64,000 nt of DNA from Bacteroidota bacterium (lineage in GTDB: Bacteria > Bacteroidota > Bacteroidia > Chitinophagales > Chitinophagaceae): contig JAEWJK010000013.1 of assembly GCA_023386555.1 (NCBI GenBank), positions 62,001 to 126,000 of the forward strand, read 5' to 3'. The notes beneath the pieces are model-generated. The model was not told the DNA's origin and ran no database searches. It saw only the letters and a program-made list of their open reading frames with translations. Position 1 is the first letter of the stretch. Each line of letters starts with the position of its first letter. Shown piece by piece: positions 26,162-34,999 of the stretch. Made by a program: the position numbers and the translations under genes.

Positions 26162-27337
26162 CTATAGATTTTCAATAATGCCGGCTATACCTTGTCCACC
26201 ACCAACACAAGCAGTAACAAGTCCATACTTCTTGTTCAATCGTTTCATATCACTCAATAATTGAATGGTGAGCTTGCAACCGGTGCAGCCTAAAGGATGG
26301 CCAAGAGCAATAGCACCGCCATTTATATTTACAATTGATGGATCAATGCCTAATTCCCTGATCACTGCAATAGCTTGTGATGCGAAAGCTTCGTTCAACT
26401 CAACGAGATCGATCTGGCTTAAATTCATGTTGGCTTGTTTCAACACTTTTGGTACTGCAGCAACTGGTCCGATACCCATTATTCTTGGATGCACTCCTGC
26501 ACTTACACAGTTAACCAATCTTCCAATCGGTTTCAATCCAAGTTCTTTCACCATTCTTTCGCTCATTACCACAACGAAAGCAGCTCCATCACTTGTTTGA
26601 GATGAATTACCTGCAGTTACTGTTCCTTTAGCTGCAAATGCGGGTTTTAATTTTGCCAGGCCTTCAATGGATGTATCAGCTCTTACTCCTTCATCGGTAT
26701 CAACTGTATATTTCCTTACTTTCTTTTTTCCTTTTTCATCCAGATATGTTTGCTCTACTTCAATCGGAAGAATTCCTGGTTTGAAATATCCATTATCGAT
26801 TGCTGTTTTTGCTTTCTGGTGAGATGCTAATGCAAACTGATCCTGCTCTTCACGACTCACATTAAATTCTTTGGCCACAGCTTCTGCCGTAAGACCCATG
26901 CTTAAATAATAATCAGGTTCATCTTTCGCTATGGAAAAAGCCGGAACCGTTTTCCATCCTGCGGTAGGTACAAGACTCATACTTTCTGTTCCTCCTGCCA
27001 CAATACAATCGGCCATGCCCATTCTTATTTTGGCAGTGGCAAGAGCAATTGTTTCCAACCCACTTGCACAATATCTATTCACAGTCATGCCCGGAATCTC
27101 AATTCCCAAAGCCCTTGCAGCAATGATTCTTCCGACTTGCAAACCCTGTTCAGCTTCAGGCACAGCATTGCCCACGATTACATCATCAATTCTTTTGGCA
27201 TCCAATTCCGGGATGGATGCAATCAATCCTTTTATCACATCAATGGCAAGGTCATCTGGCCTTGTAAATCTGAAACTTCCTTTTTTGGCTTTACCTACTG
27301 CAGTTCTGTATCCTGCAACTATATAAGCATCCTGCAT
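26162..27337 (-). CDS. Acetyl-CoA acyltransferase (thiolase)
   Basis: 391 residues from MQDAYIVAGYRTAVGKAK. A longer frame exists to 27385, but a good promoter at 27357-27385 lies inside that extension, so the shorter start is chosen. The nucleophilic Cys is in NRYCASGLETIA, the active-site His in GGAIALGHPLGCTG, and the second Cys in TACVGGGQGIAG. It cleaves 3-ketoacyl-CoA or condenses acetyl-CoA. No fadB-type partner is adjacent, so beta-oxidation versus biosynthetic use cannot be settled from context. Confidence 0.95.
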   Translation of the reverse strand: MQDAYIVAGYRTAVGKAKKGSFRFTRPDDLAIDVIKGLIASIPELDAKRIDDVIVGNAVPEAEQGLQVGRIIAARALGIEIPGMTVNRYCASGLETIALATAKIRMGMADCIVAGGTESMSLVPTAGWKTVPAFSIAKDEPDYYLSMGLTAEAVAKEFNVSREEQDQFALASHQKAKTAIDNGYFKPGILPIEVEQTYLDEKGKKKVRKYTVDTDEGVRADTSIEGLAKLKPAFAAKGTVTAGNSSQTSDGAAFVVVMSERMVKELGLKPIGRLVNCVSAGVHPRIMGIGPVAAVPKVLKQANMNLSQIDLVELNEAFASQAIAVIRELGIDPSIVNINGGAIALGHPLGCTGCKLTIQLLSDMKRLNKKYGLVTACVGGGQGIAGIIENL

Positions 27338-27356
27338 ATTTCTAATTTGTATGATC

Positions 27357-27385
27357 CAAATATAACAAAAAGGTTGTTTATGCAA
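27357..27385 (-). promoter_or_regulatory. Bacteroidota-type promoter for the thiolase gene
   Basis: On the minus strand TTG (27385-27383), an 18-base spacer, then TATATTTG (27364-27357), which fits TTG-N17-23-TAnnTTTG. The box ends 20 bases before the chosen ATG at 27337. Confidence 0.6.
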
Positions 27386-27500
27386 CTATGAGTATCGGCA
27401 TTGCCATTCATCAAAAAATAACAGAACTATTATAACTTCTGTCATGAAATTGTCATGAAATGGAGGATTTTTGCCGTATATTTTTTAAAGTCACAACACA

Positions 27501-29948
27501 ATGAAAAGGCTACTAACGCTTATGTTGCTCAGTTTACTGGGCTATTCTCTACATGCACAAACTATTAAAGGATCAATTAAAGACACGGAAGAAAAGCCAT
27601 TGGCAAATGCTACAATTTCTGTACTTCGTATAAAGGACTCTTCTGTTGCAAAATTTGGAGTTTCTGATAAAGAAGGAAAATTTTCAATTGCCGGTGTACG
27701 GGAGGGAAAATATTTCCTGAAAGCTTCTTATGTGGGTCATGCCATTGGTTATTCATCTGCATTTGATGTTGCAAATGATGCTGATATAAATATTCCATCG
27801 ATAATACTAACCAAAGGTGCAGACCTGAATGATGTAACCGTTACTTCTAAAAAGCAATTGGTAGAAGTAAAGGCTGATAAAACCATCTTCAATGTTGAAG
27901 GAACCATCAATGCTGTTGGTCAGGATGTACTGGAATTACTCAGAAAAGCACCAGGTGTGCAGGTTGACCGTGATGATAACATAAGCATCAGTGGGAAAAA
28001 TGGGGTACAGGTTTTTATTGATGGAAAACCATCTCCTTTAGCCGGTAAAGATTTGAGTGAATTCTTAAAGACAATTCAATCTTCACAGTTAGAATCTATA
28101 GAGATCATCACCAATCCATCAGCTAAATATGAAGCTGCTGGTAATGCGGGCATCATCAATATTAAATTGAAAAGAAATAAAAGCCTTGGTACAAATGGAT
28201 CTGTGAATGCAGGATATGGAATTGGTATCTATGCAAAATATAATGCAGGAATAGCTTTAAATCACCGTAACAAATCATGGAACCTATTTGGTAATTATAA
28301 TTATAACCAGGGAATGAGTGAAGGTCCTTTTAATTTGTATCGTGAAGTGGCCGACAGCATTTTCGATCAGCGTTCAAAGAACATCAACAGGATACAAAGC
28401 CATAATTTTAAATTCGGTGCCGATCATTTTATCAATCGCTTTAATACCATCGGTTTTATGATTAGTGGCGTTAGAGCTGATCCTACAAGTACTAATCGTA
28501 GTAATACAATGATTAGCTATCTTCCTACAAAAGCTAGTGTTAAACAATTGCGTGCCGTTAACAAGAACATCAGCGAAAGAGATAACACCATTTATAATAT
28601 CAATTATAAACACACAGATACATCAGGAAGAGATCTGAACGTCGATTTCGATTATTCGAACTATGAAATCCTTACCGATCAGTTGCTCACTAACTATTAT
28701 CTCAATGCAGATGCAACAGTTGAAACTAATCGTGAGATCAATAATATGATATCACCAACAGACATTAAAATATATTCTGGAAAGATAGATTATGAACAGA
28801 ATGTAAATAAAGGTCGTTTGGGTATTGGCGGAAAAATATCAATCATTAGAACAGATAATGATTTCCAGATGTATAATGTAGTCGGTTCTTCTAAAGATCT
28901 TGATAAAGACAAGAGCAATCGCTTCAGATACAATGAGAATATCAATGCAGGTTACCTCAACTACAACAAACAACTGAAAGGCTGGATGTATCAGATCGGT
29001 GTTCGTGTAGAAAATACGATTACCGAAGGAAGATCAACAGGCCTAAAGTTTAATGGAACAACATATGTTCCTTATGATTCATCTTTCAAAAGAAATTATA
29101 CCAACCTGTTTCCTAGTGCTGCGGTAACGTTCAATAAGAATCCGATGAATCAATGGAGTATTTCTTATAGCAGAAGAATTGACAGACCTGCATATCAAGA
29201 TTTGAATCCTTTTGAATTTAAATTGGATGCTTATACTTTCATGAAAGGAAATACCACACTAACACCTCAATTCACACATTCTTTCAGCCTGACCAATATT
29301 TATAAATACAGGCTTACAACAAGTCTTTCATATAGCCGAACAGCAGATGTGTTTGCACAGGTTCCTGATGTAATTGAAACTTCAAAAAGCTTTCTAACCA
29401 AAAAGAATCTTGCAACGCAGGAAAACATTGGATTGAACATCAGCTTTCCTTTTCAATACAAGATCTACAGTTTATTTACTAATGTGAATGCCTATTATTC
29501 ACATTACGAAGCAAACCTTGGACCTAACCGTGTGGTAAATCAGGATGTATTTTCTTATCGCCTTTATGCACAGAATAGTTTGAAGCTTACTAAAACAGTT
29601 ACAGCAGAATTGAGTGGATGGATAAATGGTCCCTCATTATGGGGTGGATTGTTTGAAACAAAACTAATGGGACAGATGGATGCTGGTTTACAGAAATCAA
29701 TAATGAAAGGAAAAGGAACATTACGCTTTGCATTGAGCGATGTTTTAAAAACGTTCCAGTTTCAAAGCGAAGCTTTTTATGCTAACCAGTTAACAAGAGC
29801 ATCAGGATTTGGTGAAACAAGAGTATTCCGAATCAATTTCAGCTATCGTTTTGGTAACAACCAGGTGAAGGCAGCAAGAAATAGAAAGACTGCTGCAGAA
29901 GAAGAAAACAGCAGAACGAATGGTGGTGGAGGATTAGGAGGGAATTAA
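27501..29948 (+). CDS. Outer-membrane beta-barrel receptor with carboxypeptidase-like domain
   Basis: 815 residues. Signal peptide MKRLLTLMLLSLLGYSLHA; a carboxypeptidase-regulatory-like domain (about 20-110) with the pattern GSIKDTEEKPLANATISVL and DKEGKFSIAGVREGKYFLKA; then a TonB-plug-like region with VLELLRKAPGVQVDRDDN and LESIEIITNPSAKYEAAGNAGIINI. The barrel (about 230-800) fits the outer-membrane beta-barrel family (OMP_b-brl_3). The C-terminal tail (NQVKAARNRKTAAEEENS, ending GGGGLGGN) is Gly/Asn-rich and lies beyond the last strand. Substrate unknown. Its stop is 2 bases before a dispersed repeat copy. Confidence 0.88.
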   Translation: MKRLLTLMLLSLLGYSLHAQTIKGSIKDTEEKPLANATISVLRIKDSSVAKFGVSDKEGKFSIAGVREGKYFLKASYVGHAIGYSSAFDVANDADINIPSIILTKGADLNDVTVTSKKQLVEVKADKTIFNVEGTINAVGQDVLELLRKAPGVQVDRDDNISISGKNGVQVFIDGKPSPLAGKDLSEFLKTIQSSQLESIEIITNPSAKYEAAGNAGIINIKLKRNKSLGTNGSVNAGYGIGIYAKYNAGIALNHRNKSWNLFGNYNYNQGMSEGPFNLYREVADSIFDQRSKNINRIQSHNFKFGADHFINRFNTIGFMISGVRADPTSTNRSNTMISYLPTKASVKQLRAVNKNISERDNTIYNINYKHTDTSGRDLNVDFDYSNYEILTDQLLTNYYLNADATVETNREINNMISPTDIKIYSGKIDYEQNVNKGRLGIGGKISIIRTDNDFQMYNVVGSSKDLDKDKSNRFRYNENINAGYLNYNKQLKGWMYQIGVRVENTITEGRSTGLKFNGTTYVPYDSSFKRNYTNLFPSAAVTFNKNPMNQWSISYSRRIDRPAYQDLNPFEFKLDAYTFMKGNTTLTPQFTHSFSLTNIYKYRLTTSLSYSRTADVFAQVPDVIETSKSFLTKKNLATQENIGLNISFPFQYKIYSLFTNVNAYYSHYEANLGPNRVVNQDVFSYRLYAQNSLKLTKTVTAELSGWINGPSLWGGLFETKLMGQMDAGLQKSIMKGKGTLRFALSDVLKTFQFQSEAFYANQLTRASGFGETRVFRINFSYRFGNNQVKAARNRKTAAEEENSRTNGGGGLGGN

Positions 29949-29949
29949 T

Positions 29950-30010
29950 GTTGAGTCAGCTGAAGTACAATGATCAACTTTCGTTGCGTCGCACTCTTGT
30001 ACTTTTAGAA
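29950..30010 (+). repeat. Dispersed intergenic repeat, copy F
   Basis: Starts 2 bases after the stop of the barrel receptor gene. TTGAGTCAGCTGAAGTAC is followed by the exact core GTTGCGTCGCACTCTTGTAC (29983-30002). The left part parallels copy I at 58272 (TTGAGCCAGCAGATGTAG). It abuts the end of hemW on the other strand. Confidence 0.9.
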
Positions 30011-30011
30011 C

Positions 30012-31130
30012 TTACCTGAACAGTTCAGCTGCAATGCCATCGGCCAGCAGTTTACCATTGTTCGTCAATATTAAATGATCATCAGATGCTGTCATTGATC
30101 CTTCATTAAGGAAAATGGCAGCATCTTTTTTTATAGATGTTGCTATCACATCATTCCAATGTTGGGCTATATGTTGTAACGACAACCCTTCCATTGTTCT
30201 AAGGCTTGTCATAATATATTCATTCAGTTTTTGGGTCTCAGTTAGCACTTCTTTCTCAGCCGGAATAATATTTTGTTCAATACTCTTTAAATACAAAGCA
30301 TTGTTGCTAATGTTCCATTCTCTTTCATTGCCATTAAATGAATGTGCTGATGGACCAAGGCCTAAATAAGATTTGCCCTGCCAGTAACTGCTGTTGTGTT
30401 TACTTCTGAAACCTGGTTTAGCAAAATTTGATATTTCGTAATGTTCATAACCACCATCTTTTGTCCACTGCATCAACAATTCAAAATGCCTGGCTTGTTT
30501 TTCTGATTCAACATTTTCTTTTTTCTTTTGTTGGATCATTTTGTCCAATGCTGTTTTTGGCTCTACAGTTAATGCATAACAAGAGAGATGAGGTATATTC
30601 AGCTCAATGGCTTTATAAACGTTTTCTTTCCATTTTTCATCTGTTAAGGTTGGTGTACCATAAATCAGATCGATGGTAATATTATTAAAATGTTTTACGG
30701 CCAATTGCAAACAACTGACTGCCTGTTCAGCATTATGAGCCCTGTTCATCCATTGCAGGTCTTCCTCAAAAAAAGATTGTATCCCTATACTAAGTCTGTT
30801 TATGCCGATCTGTTTCCATTGTAACAATTTCTCTTCGGTAATATCGTCAGGATTCGCTTCAAGTGTTATTTCAGCCTTAGCGTCAACGGTAAAAAATTCT
30901 TTCAGTGAGAAAATCGTAAATCGTAAATCGTCAATCGTAATTAGAGAAGGTGTTCCTCCACCAAAATAAATTGTATGAACTTCTTCTTCCAGGTAATCTC
31001 TCCTTAATTCAGCTTCTTTTATAATAGCCTTAACCATTTCAGAAATGTTTGAAGGAGAAGTGGAAAAATGAAAATTGCAGTAATGACAGGCTTTTCTGCA
31101 AAACGGAATATGAATGTAAATGCCTGCCAT
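30012..31130 (-). CDS. hemW: Radical SAM heme chaperone HemW
   Basis: 372 residues from MAGIYIHIPFC, the usual HemW start; a longer frame upstream would run across the divergent gene. The radical SAM cluster motif is PFCRKACHYCNFHF (CxxxCxxC), followed by IYFGGGTPSLIT, ITLEANPDD, INRLSIGIQSFFEEDLQ and IDLIYGTP. HemW-type proteins bind heme and were formerly called coproporphyrinogen oxidases; true HemN has an extra N-terminal region that is absent here. The coding region holds a tandem 7-bp repeat at 30911-30938. It is divergent from the BamA-like gene. Confidence 0.93.
   Translation of the reverse strand: MAGIYIHIPFCRKACHYCNFHFSTSPSNISEMVKAIIKEAELRRDYLEEEVHTIYFGGGTPSLITIDDLRFTIFSLKEFFTVDAKAEITLEANPDDITEEKLLQWKQIGINRLSIGIQSFFEEDLQWMNRAHNAEQAVSCLQLAVKHFNNITIDLIYGTPTLTDEKWKENVYKAIELNIPHLSCYALTVEPKTALDKMIQQKKKENVESEKQARHFELLMQWTKDGGYEHYEISNFAKPGFRSKHNSSYWQGKSYLGLGPSAHSFNGNEREWNISNNALYLKSIEQNIIPAEKEVLTETQKLNEYIMTSLRTMEGLSLQHIAQHWNDVIATSIKKDAAIFLNEGSMTASDDHLILTNNGKLLADGIAAELFR
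30911..30938 (-). repeat. Four tandem 7-bp repeats inside hemW
   Basis: AAATCGT occurs three times and CAATCGT once in direct succession on the plus strand. On the coding strand it reads ACGATTG ACGATTT ACGATTT ACGATTT and contributes in-frame residues of TIDDLRFTIF, a short extra segment after the GGGTPSLI motif. Confidence 0.8.
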
Positions 31131-31162
31131 GTGAGAAAATGGATTATACTTGTTTTTGAAAG

Positions 31163-32941
31163 ATGGCAAAATTAGTGATATACAGACTGATGGTTTTATT
31201 GATTGGCAGTTTGCTAACAATGCAGCTGAATGCACAACTTCAATTACAGATAGAACCTGTGGAAGAGAAAGTGGATCTTTCGGTACTAGGGATTCGGTTG
31301 GAGAACAATTTCAAATCAAGGCAGTCGTTGTTTGCTTACTTAGAACAACTGCCTGTAATACTTCAATCAAAAGGATATTTATCTGCATCGATTGATAGTA
31401 TAGCAGAAAAAGATACTTTGATCGTTGCCTATCTCTTTCTTGGAAAACAATATCAATGGCAAGAAGTAAACATACAACCGGAAGATTGGTTGCTGTTGAA
31501 TACTTTGGGATACAATGTAAATTCTTTTAAAAATGCAGATGCAAAAACTATTTCATCCTTACCGCTAACAATCATTAATCATTTTCAAAATAATGGCTAT
31601 CCTTTCGCAAAAGTTAAATGGGATAGTATTCAGATCATAAACGAACAGGTGAGTGGAAAGTTAAAGATTGAAAAAGGTCCTTTATATAAAATGGACAGCA
31701 TTAGTATGCATGGCTCAGCAAGGTTATCAAAAAATTTCCTGCAACAATATTTTGATCTGCCGGCAGATGGTATTTACAGAAGAGATGTATTAGATAATAT
31801 AGATCAGAAGATAGTGGAACTTCAGTTTATTCAACAATCACAACCCTGGAATGTTACCATGCATCCTACTGGTTATACGCTTAATTTTTATTTCGATCCA
31901 AAACGAAATAACCAGGTTGATGCATTGATCGGTTTTCTTCCTTCCAATCAACAGAATGGTGGTAAGTTATTGTTAACGGTAGATGCAAACCTTCTTTTTC
32001 GCAATGCTTTTGGAGCGGGAGAAACCATTGATTTCAATTGGGAACAGATTCAGCCCAGATCTCCAAGACTGCATCTTATTTTTCAGCAGCCCTATATTTT
32101 TAAATCAAGATTTGGGTTAGACCTGGCATTTCAACTTTATAAAAAGGATTCATCGTTTTTGAACATTTTCGGAAATGTAGGGTTGCAATACAATATCAAT
32201 ACTAATCAATCTGCTAAAGTAATTCTGCAAACACAAAGAACCAACCTGCTGGATGTTGATACCAACATTATTCGTTTTAATAAACAATTACCTGACATCA
32301 TCGACCTAAATAATCTCAATATCGGGCTGGAATATTCATACATCAATACCAACTATCGCTTCAACCCAAGAAGCGGAACTGAGTTTACTTTCAGTACAAC
32401 TGCAGGAAAAAAAACGATCAGGCGAAATAATGCCATAACAAATATCAAAGATGGAAGTTTCAACTACAATACACTTTACGATTCACTTGAACTGGATAGT
32501 TACCAATTAAGATTAAGGATGAATGCGGCAAAATATTTTCCTATTGCAAAACAGGCTGTTCTTAAAACTGCTTTCCAGGCAGGATTACTTCAAACGCCAA
32601 ACTATTTTCGTAATGAAATGTTTCAGGTTGGAGGTTACAGGCTGTTAAGAGGTTTTGATGAGGAAAGCATTTTTGCCAATCGATTTGCTGTTGCAACAAT
32701 CGAATATCGTTACCTGGTTGGGTTGAACTCTTTTTTCTTTGGTTTTACTGATGTTGGTTATACGAATTATAAAAGCCAACAATCATCTGTATCGCATACC
32801 TATTTTGGGATCGGTGCAGGTATGGCTTTCGAAACTAAGCAAGGTATTTTCAATATCAGTTATGCAGTTGGAAAAAGAAATGATCTTCGTTTTGATCTGA
32901 GACAATCAAAAATACATTTCGGTTATACCAGCTTTTTTTAA
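31163..32941 (+). CDS. BamA/TamA (Omp85)-family outer-membrane protein
   Basis: 592 residues with a signal peptide ending LNAQ. N-terminal region (about 25-230) holds two or so POTRA-like repeats with the pattern LPLTIINHFQNNGYPFAKV and KMDSISMHGSARLSKNFLQQYF. The C-terminal half is a beta-barrel with the Omp85 signature GGYRLLRGFDEESIFANRFAVATIEYRY (the RGF is the loop-6 motif) and ends ...KIHFGYTSFF. It is shorter than BamA (about 800), so it is more likely a TamA- or Sam50-like insertase than BamA itself. The only 32-base gap to hemW means shared or overlapping divergent promoters. Confidence 0.88.
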   Translation: MAKLVIYRLMVLLIGSLLTMQLNAQLQLQIEPVEEKVDLSVLGIRLENNFKSRQSLFAYLEQLPVILQSKGYLSASIDSIAEKDTLIVAYLFLGKQYQWQEVNIQPEDWLLLNTLGYNVNSFKNADAKTISSLPLTIINHFQNNGYPFAKVKWDSIQIINEQVSGKLKIEKGPLYKMDSISMHGSARLSKNFLQQYFDLPADGIYRRDVLDNIDQKIVELQFIQQSQPWNVTMHPTGYTLNFYFDPKRNNQVDALIGFLPSNQQNGGKLLLTVDANLLFRNAFGAGETIDFNWEQIQPRSPRLHLIFQQPYIFKSRFGLDLAFQLYKKDSSFLNIFGNVGLQYNINTNQSAKVILQTQRTNLLDVDTNIIRFNKQLPDIIDLNNLNIGLEYSYINTNYRFNPRSGTEFTFSTTAGKKTIRRNNAITNIKDGSFNYNTLYDSLELDSYQLRLRMNAAKYFPIAKQAVLKTAFQAGLLQTPNYFRNEMFQVGGYRLLRGFDEESIFANRFAVATIEYRYLVGLNSFFFGFTDVGYTNYKSQQSSVSHTYFGIGAGMAFETKQGIFNISYAVGKRNDLRFDLRQSKIHFGYTSFF

Positions 32942-32961
32942 TTCACAACCATCTGCTTACT

Positions 32962-32969
32962 TATTTTTG
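32962..32969 (+). promoter_or_regulatory. Candidate -7 box for the DUF4271 gene
   Basis: TATTTTTG matches TAnnTTTG and ends 6 bases before the ATG at 32976, so transcription could begin at or near the start codon. Confidence 0.35.
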
Positions 32970-32975
32970 TAATGA

Positions 32976-34031
32976 ATGAGCTGGAAGTGGATTTTTTTTC
33001 TGTTATTAATATTGATGTTTGCTGCAGACCTTACTGCACAAACTGATACCACCACACGTCGTACAGACACATCTAATCGAAATGGGGGAGATACTTCTAA
33101 CAGAAGAAGAGATACCACTAATCGAAGGAGAGATACTACAAGACCTGTAACTCCAAGGCCTCCAACACCGAAGCCACCAACTCAACCAGTCAACAGAGAC
33201 ACAATCCCGGCTGATTCAACTGCCTCTCAAGCAGATAGCCTTAGAAGAGATTCAATGGCTGTTGTTGTACCTGCAGTTGTATATACAGATACCAGTACTT
33301 ATTACGCTTATTATCGTCACCCATATCTCGGTTTTGATAAAACGCCGGTTTACATGTTAATGAAAGCCAGAACAACAGAATCGAAAGACACAGTGTTTTA
33401 TCTACTTGCAGGCTTACTTTTCTTTGTAGGTTTCACAAAACTCTTATTCCCGAAATATTTTCAAAATACATTCAGACTTTTTTTCCAGACCAGCTTCAGG
33501 CAAAAACAAACAAGAGATCAGCTTTTGCAACAGAGTTTAGGTTCATTGTTACTCAACCTTTTATTCTTCTTTAGCAGTGCATGTTACTTAACATTAGTCT
33601 TGGAACATTACGATTGGTCTGTTTTTCCCTTCTGGAAATTATTATTGTACAGTCTTATTTTACTGGCTGTTTTATATATCGTGAAGTTTATTTTTCTCAG
33701 GTTTGCCGGATGGATATTTAATGCAAAAGAAGGTGCTGAAACCTACATATTTATTGTTTTTCTAATTAATAAGATCATCGGTGTAATGCTAATACCTTTT
33801 ATATTGGTAATTGCTTTTGCCGAACCATCTTTAGTAGATGCAGCCATTACTGCCTCGGTAATTTTATTGATCATGCTATTTGTTTATCGATACTTTGTTT
33901 CATTAAAAAGCTTTCGCAGAGACCTGCATATCAGTCCTTTTCATTTTTTCCTCTACCTTTGCGGCGTTGAAATTGTACCGTTACTTATTGTGGGTAAGGT
34001 AGTTTTCAATTATATAGACGGAAGATTTTAA
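32976..34031 (+). CDS. DUF4271 inner-membrane protein
   Basis: 351 residues. Signal or first helix, then a low-complexity Thr/Arg/Asp/Pro linker (about 25-100) where TTRRTDTSNRN, RRDTTNRR and PRPPTPKPPT repeats appear, likely periplasmic. The DUF4271 membrane domain (about 110-350) starts at YYRHPYLGFDKTPVYMLM and has several helices around FYLLAGLLFFVGFTKLLF and LLNLLFFFSSACYLTLVL. The family is Bacteroidota-specific and commonly neighbours hemD, as it does here (26 bases). Function not established. Confidence 0.85.
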   Translation: MSWKWIFFLLLILMFAADLTAQTDTTTRRTDTSNRNGGDTSNRRRDTTNRRRDTTRPVTPRPPTPKPPTQPVNRDTIPADSTASQADSLRRDSMAVVVPAVVYTDTSTYYAYYRHPYLGFDKTPVYMLMKARTTESKDTVFYLLAGLLFFVGFTKLLFPKYFQNTFRLFFQTSFRQKQTRDQLLQQSLGSLLLNLLFFFSSACYLTLVLEHYDWSVFPFWKLLLYSLILLAVLYIVKFIFLRFAGWIFNAKEGAETYIFIVFLINKIIGVMLIPFILVIAFAEPSLVDAAITASVILLIMLFVYRYFVSLKSFRRDLHISPFHFFLYLCGVEIVPLLIVGKVVFNYIDGRF

Positions 34032-34057
34032 ACTTGTACCAACCTTAGATCAATAGC

Positions 34058-34849
34058 ATGGCGAAAACCGGTTCAAAGAATTCAGCTGTAAAAGCAGTTA
34101 AAAAGCTTCTCATTTCACAGCCAAAGCCTGAAAGCGAAAAATCACCATATTTTGACCTGGCAAAGAAGTATGATGTAGAGTTGGTCTTTCATCCCTTTAT
34201 TAAACTTGAGCCTATCGTTGCAAGGGAATTTCGTAAACAGAAGATCGACATCATGCAATACTCTGCTGTAATTTTTACCAGCAGAAATGCCATTGATCAT
34301 TTCTTTCGTATGTGCGAAGAAATGAAGATCACCGTAGGACAGGATACAAAATATTTCTGCATCACTGAAGCTGTTGCCTTGTACCTACAAAAGTTTATTC
34401 TGTATAGAAAGCGAAAGGTTTTTTATGGTGCTGACGGAACCAATAAAAGTCTATTTGATGTGATCAACAAGCATAAAGAAAACGAGCAGTTTCTATATGT
34501 ATGCAGCGAAAATCAACAGGATAATGAGATAGTAGGCTGGCTGAAATCGCATAATTGTGAATTTGAATTGGCATTTATGTACAGAACGGTGAGCAACGAT
34601 ATTAAAACCGTGATGCCGAAAGAAGATCATTTTGATGTGATTTGTTTTTTCACTCCAAGTGGTGTAAAAAGCTTGTTTGATAATTTTCCAAAGTTCAAAC
34701 AGAACGGAATTTATATTGGCACTTTCGGAGGTAATACTACCAAGGCTGCTGAAGATGCAGGTCTTACATTAAACATTAAAGCACCGGCTCCACAAACACC
34801 AAGTATGGTTGCTGCGTTAGATAAGTTCCTGGCTGAACACAAAAAATAG
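34058..34849 (+). CDS. hemD: Uroporphyrinogen-III synthase
   Basis: 263 residues. A two-lobed HemD domain fits: VIFTSRNAIDHFFRMCEE in the first lobe, YFCITEAVALYLQKF, and FTPSGVKSLFDNFPKF then YIGTFGGNTTKAAEDAGL in the second. The N-terminal 30 residues are basic and variable. It cyclises hydroxymethylbilane to uroporphyrinogen III in heme and siroheme synthesis. HemD is poorly conserved, so the call rests on overall pattern and on the DUF4271 neighbour. Confidence 0.82.
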   Translation: MAKTGSKNSAVKAVKKLLISQPKPESEKSPYFDLAKKYDVELVFHPFIKLEPIVAREFRKQKIDIMQYSAVIFTSRNAIDHFFRMCEEMKITVGQDTKYFCITEAVALYLQKFILYRKRKVFYGADGTNKSLFDVINKHKENEQFLYVCSENQQDNEIVGWLKSHNCEFELAFMYRTVSNDIKTVMPKEDHFDVICFFTPSGVKSLFDNFPKFKQNGIYIGTFGGNTTKAAEDAGLTLNIKAPAPQTPSMVAALDKFLAEHKK

Positions 34850-34868
34850 ATCTCAACTTATAAGTTTC

Positions 34869-34898
34869 ATGCCTTTGCTTTATGCAGAGGCATTTTTA
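34869..34898 (+). terminator. Terminator after hemD
   Basis: ATGCCTTTGC (34869-34878) and GCAGAGGCAT (34884-34893), 10-bp stem with one G-U pair, 5-base loop, then TTTTTATT. Confidence 0.85.
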
Positions 34899-34999
34899 TT
34901 GCTATTTAGCAAGCTTTATTGTAGTTTGAATGTTTGATTGTTTAAACGTTTCGAGGTTCACTAACAATCAAACAATCGAATTTTAAACACTCGAACTCT

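Noticed and set aside
27338..27385. Longer N-terminus of the thiolase
   Set aside because: The extra residues do not look like a thiolase start and the stretch contains a well-spaced promoter.
31131..31235. Longer N-terminus of hemW
   Set aside because: It would overlap the divergent BamA-like gene; MAGIYIHIPFC is the family start.
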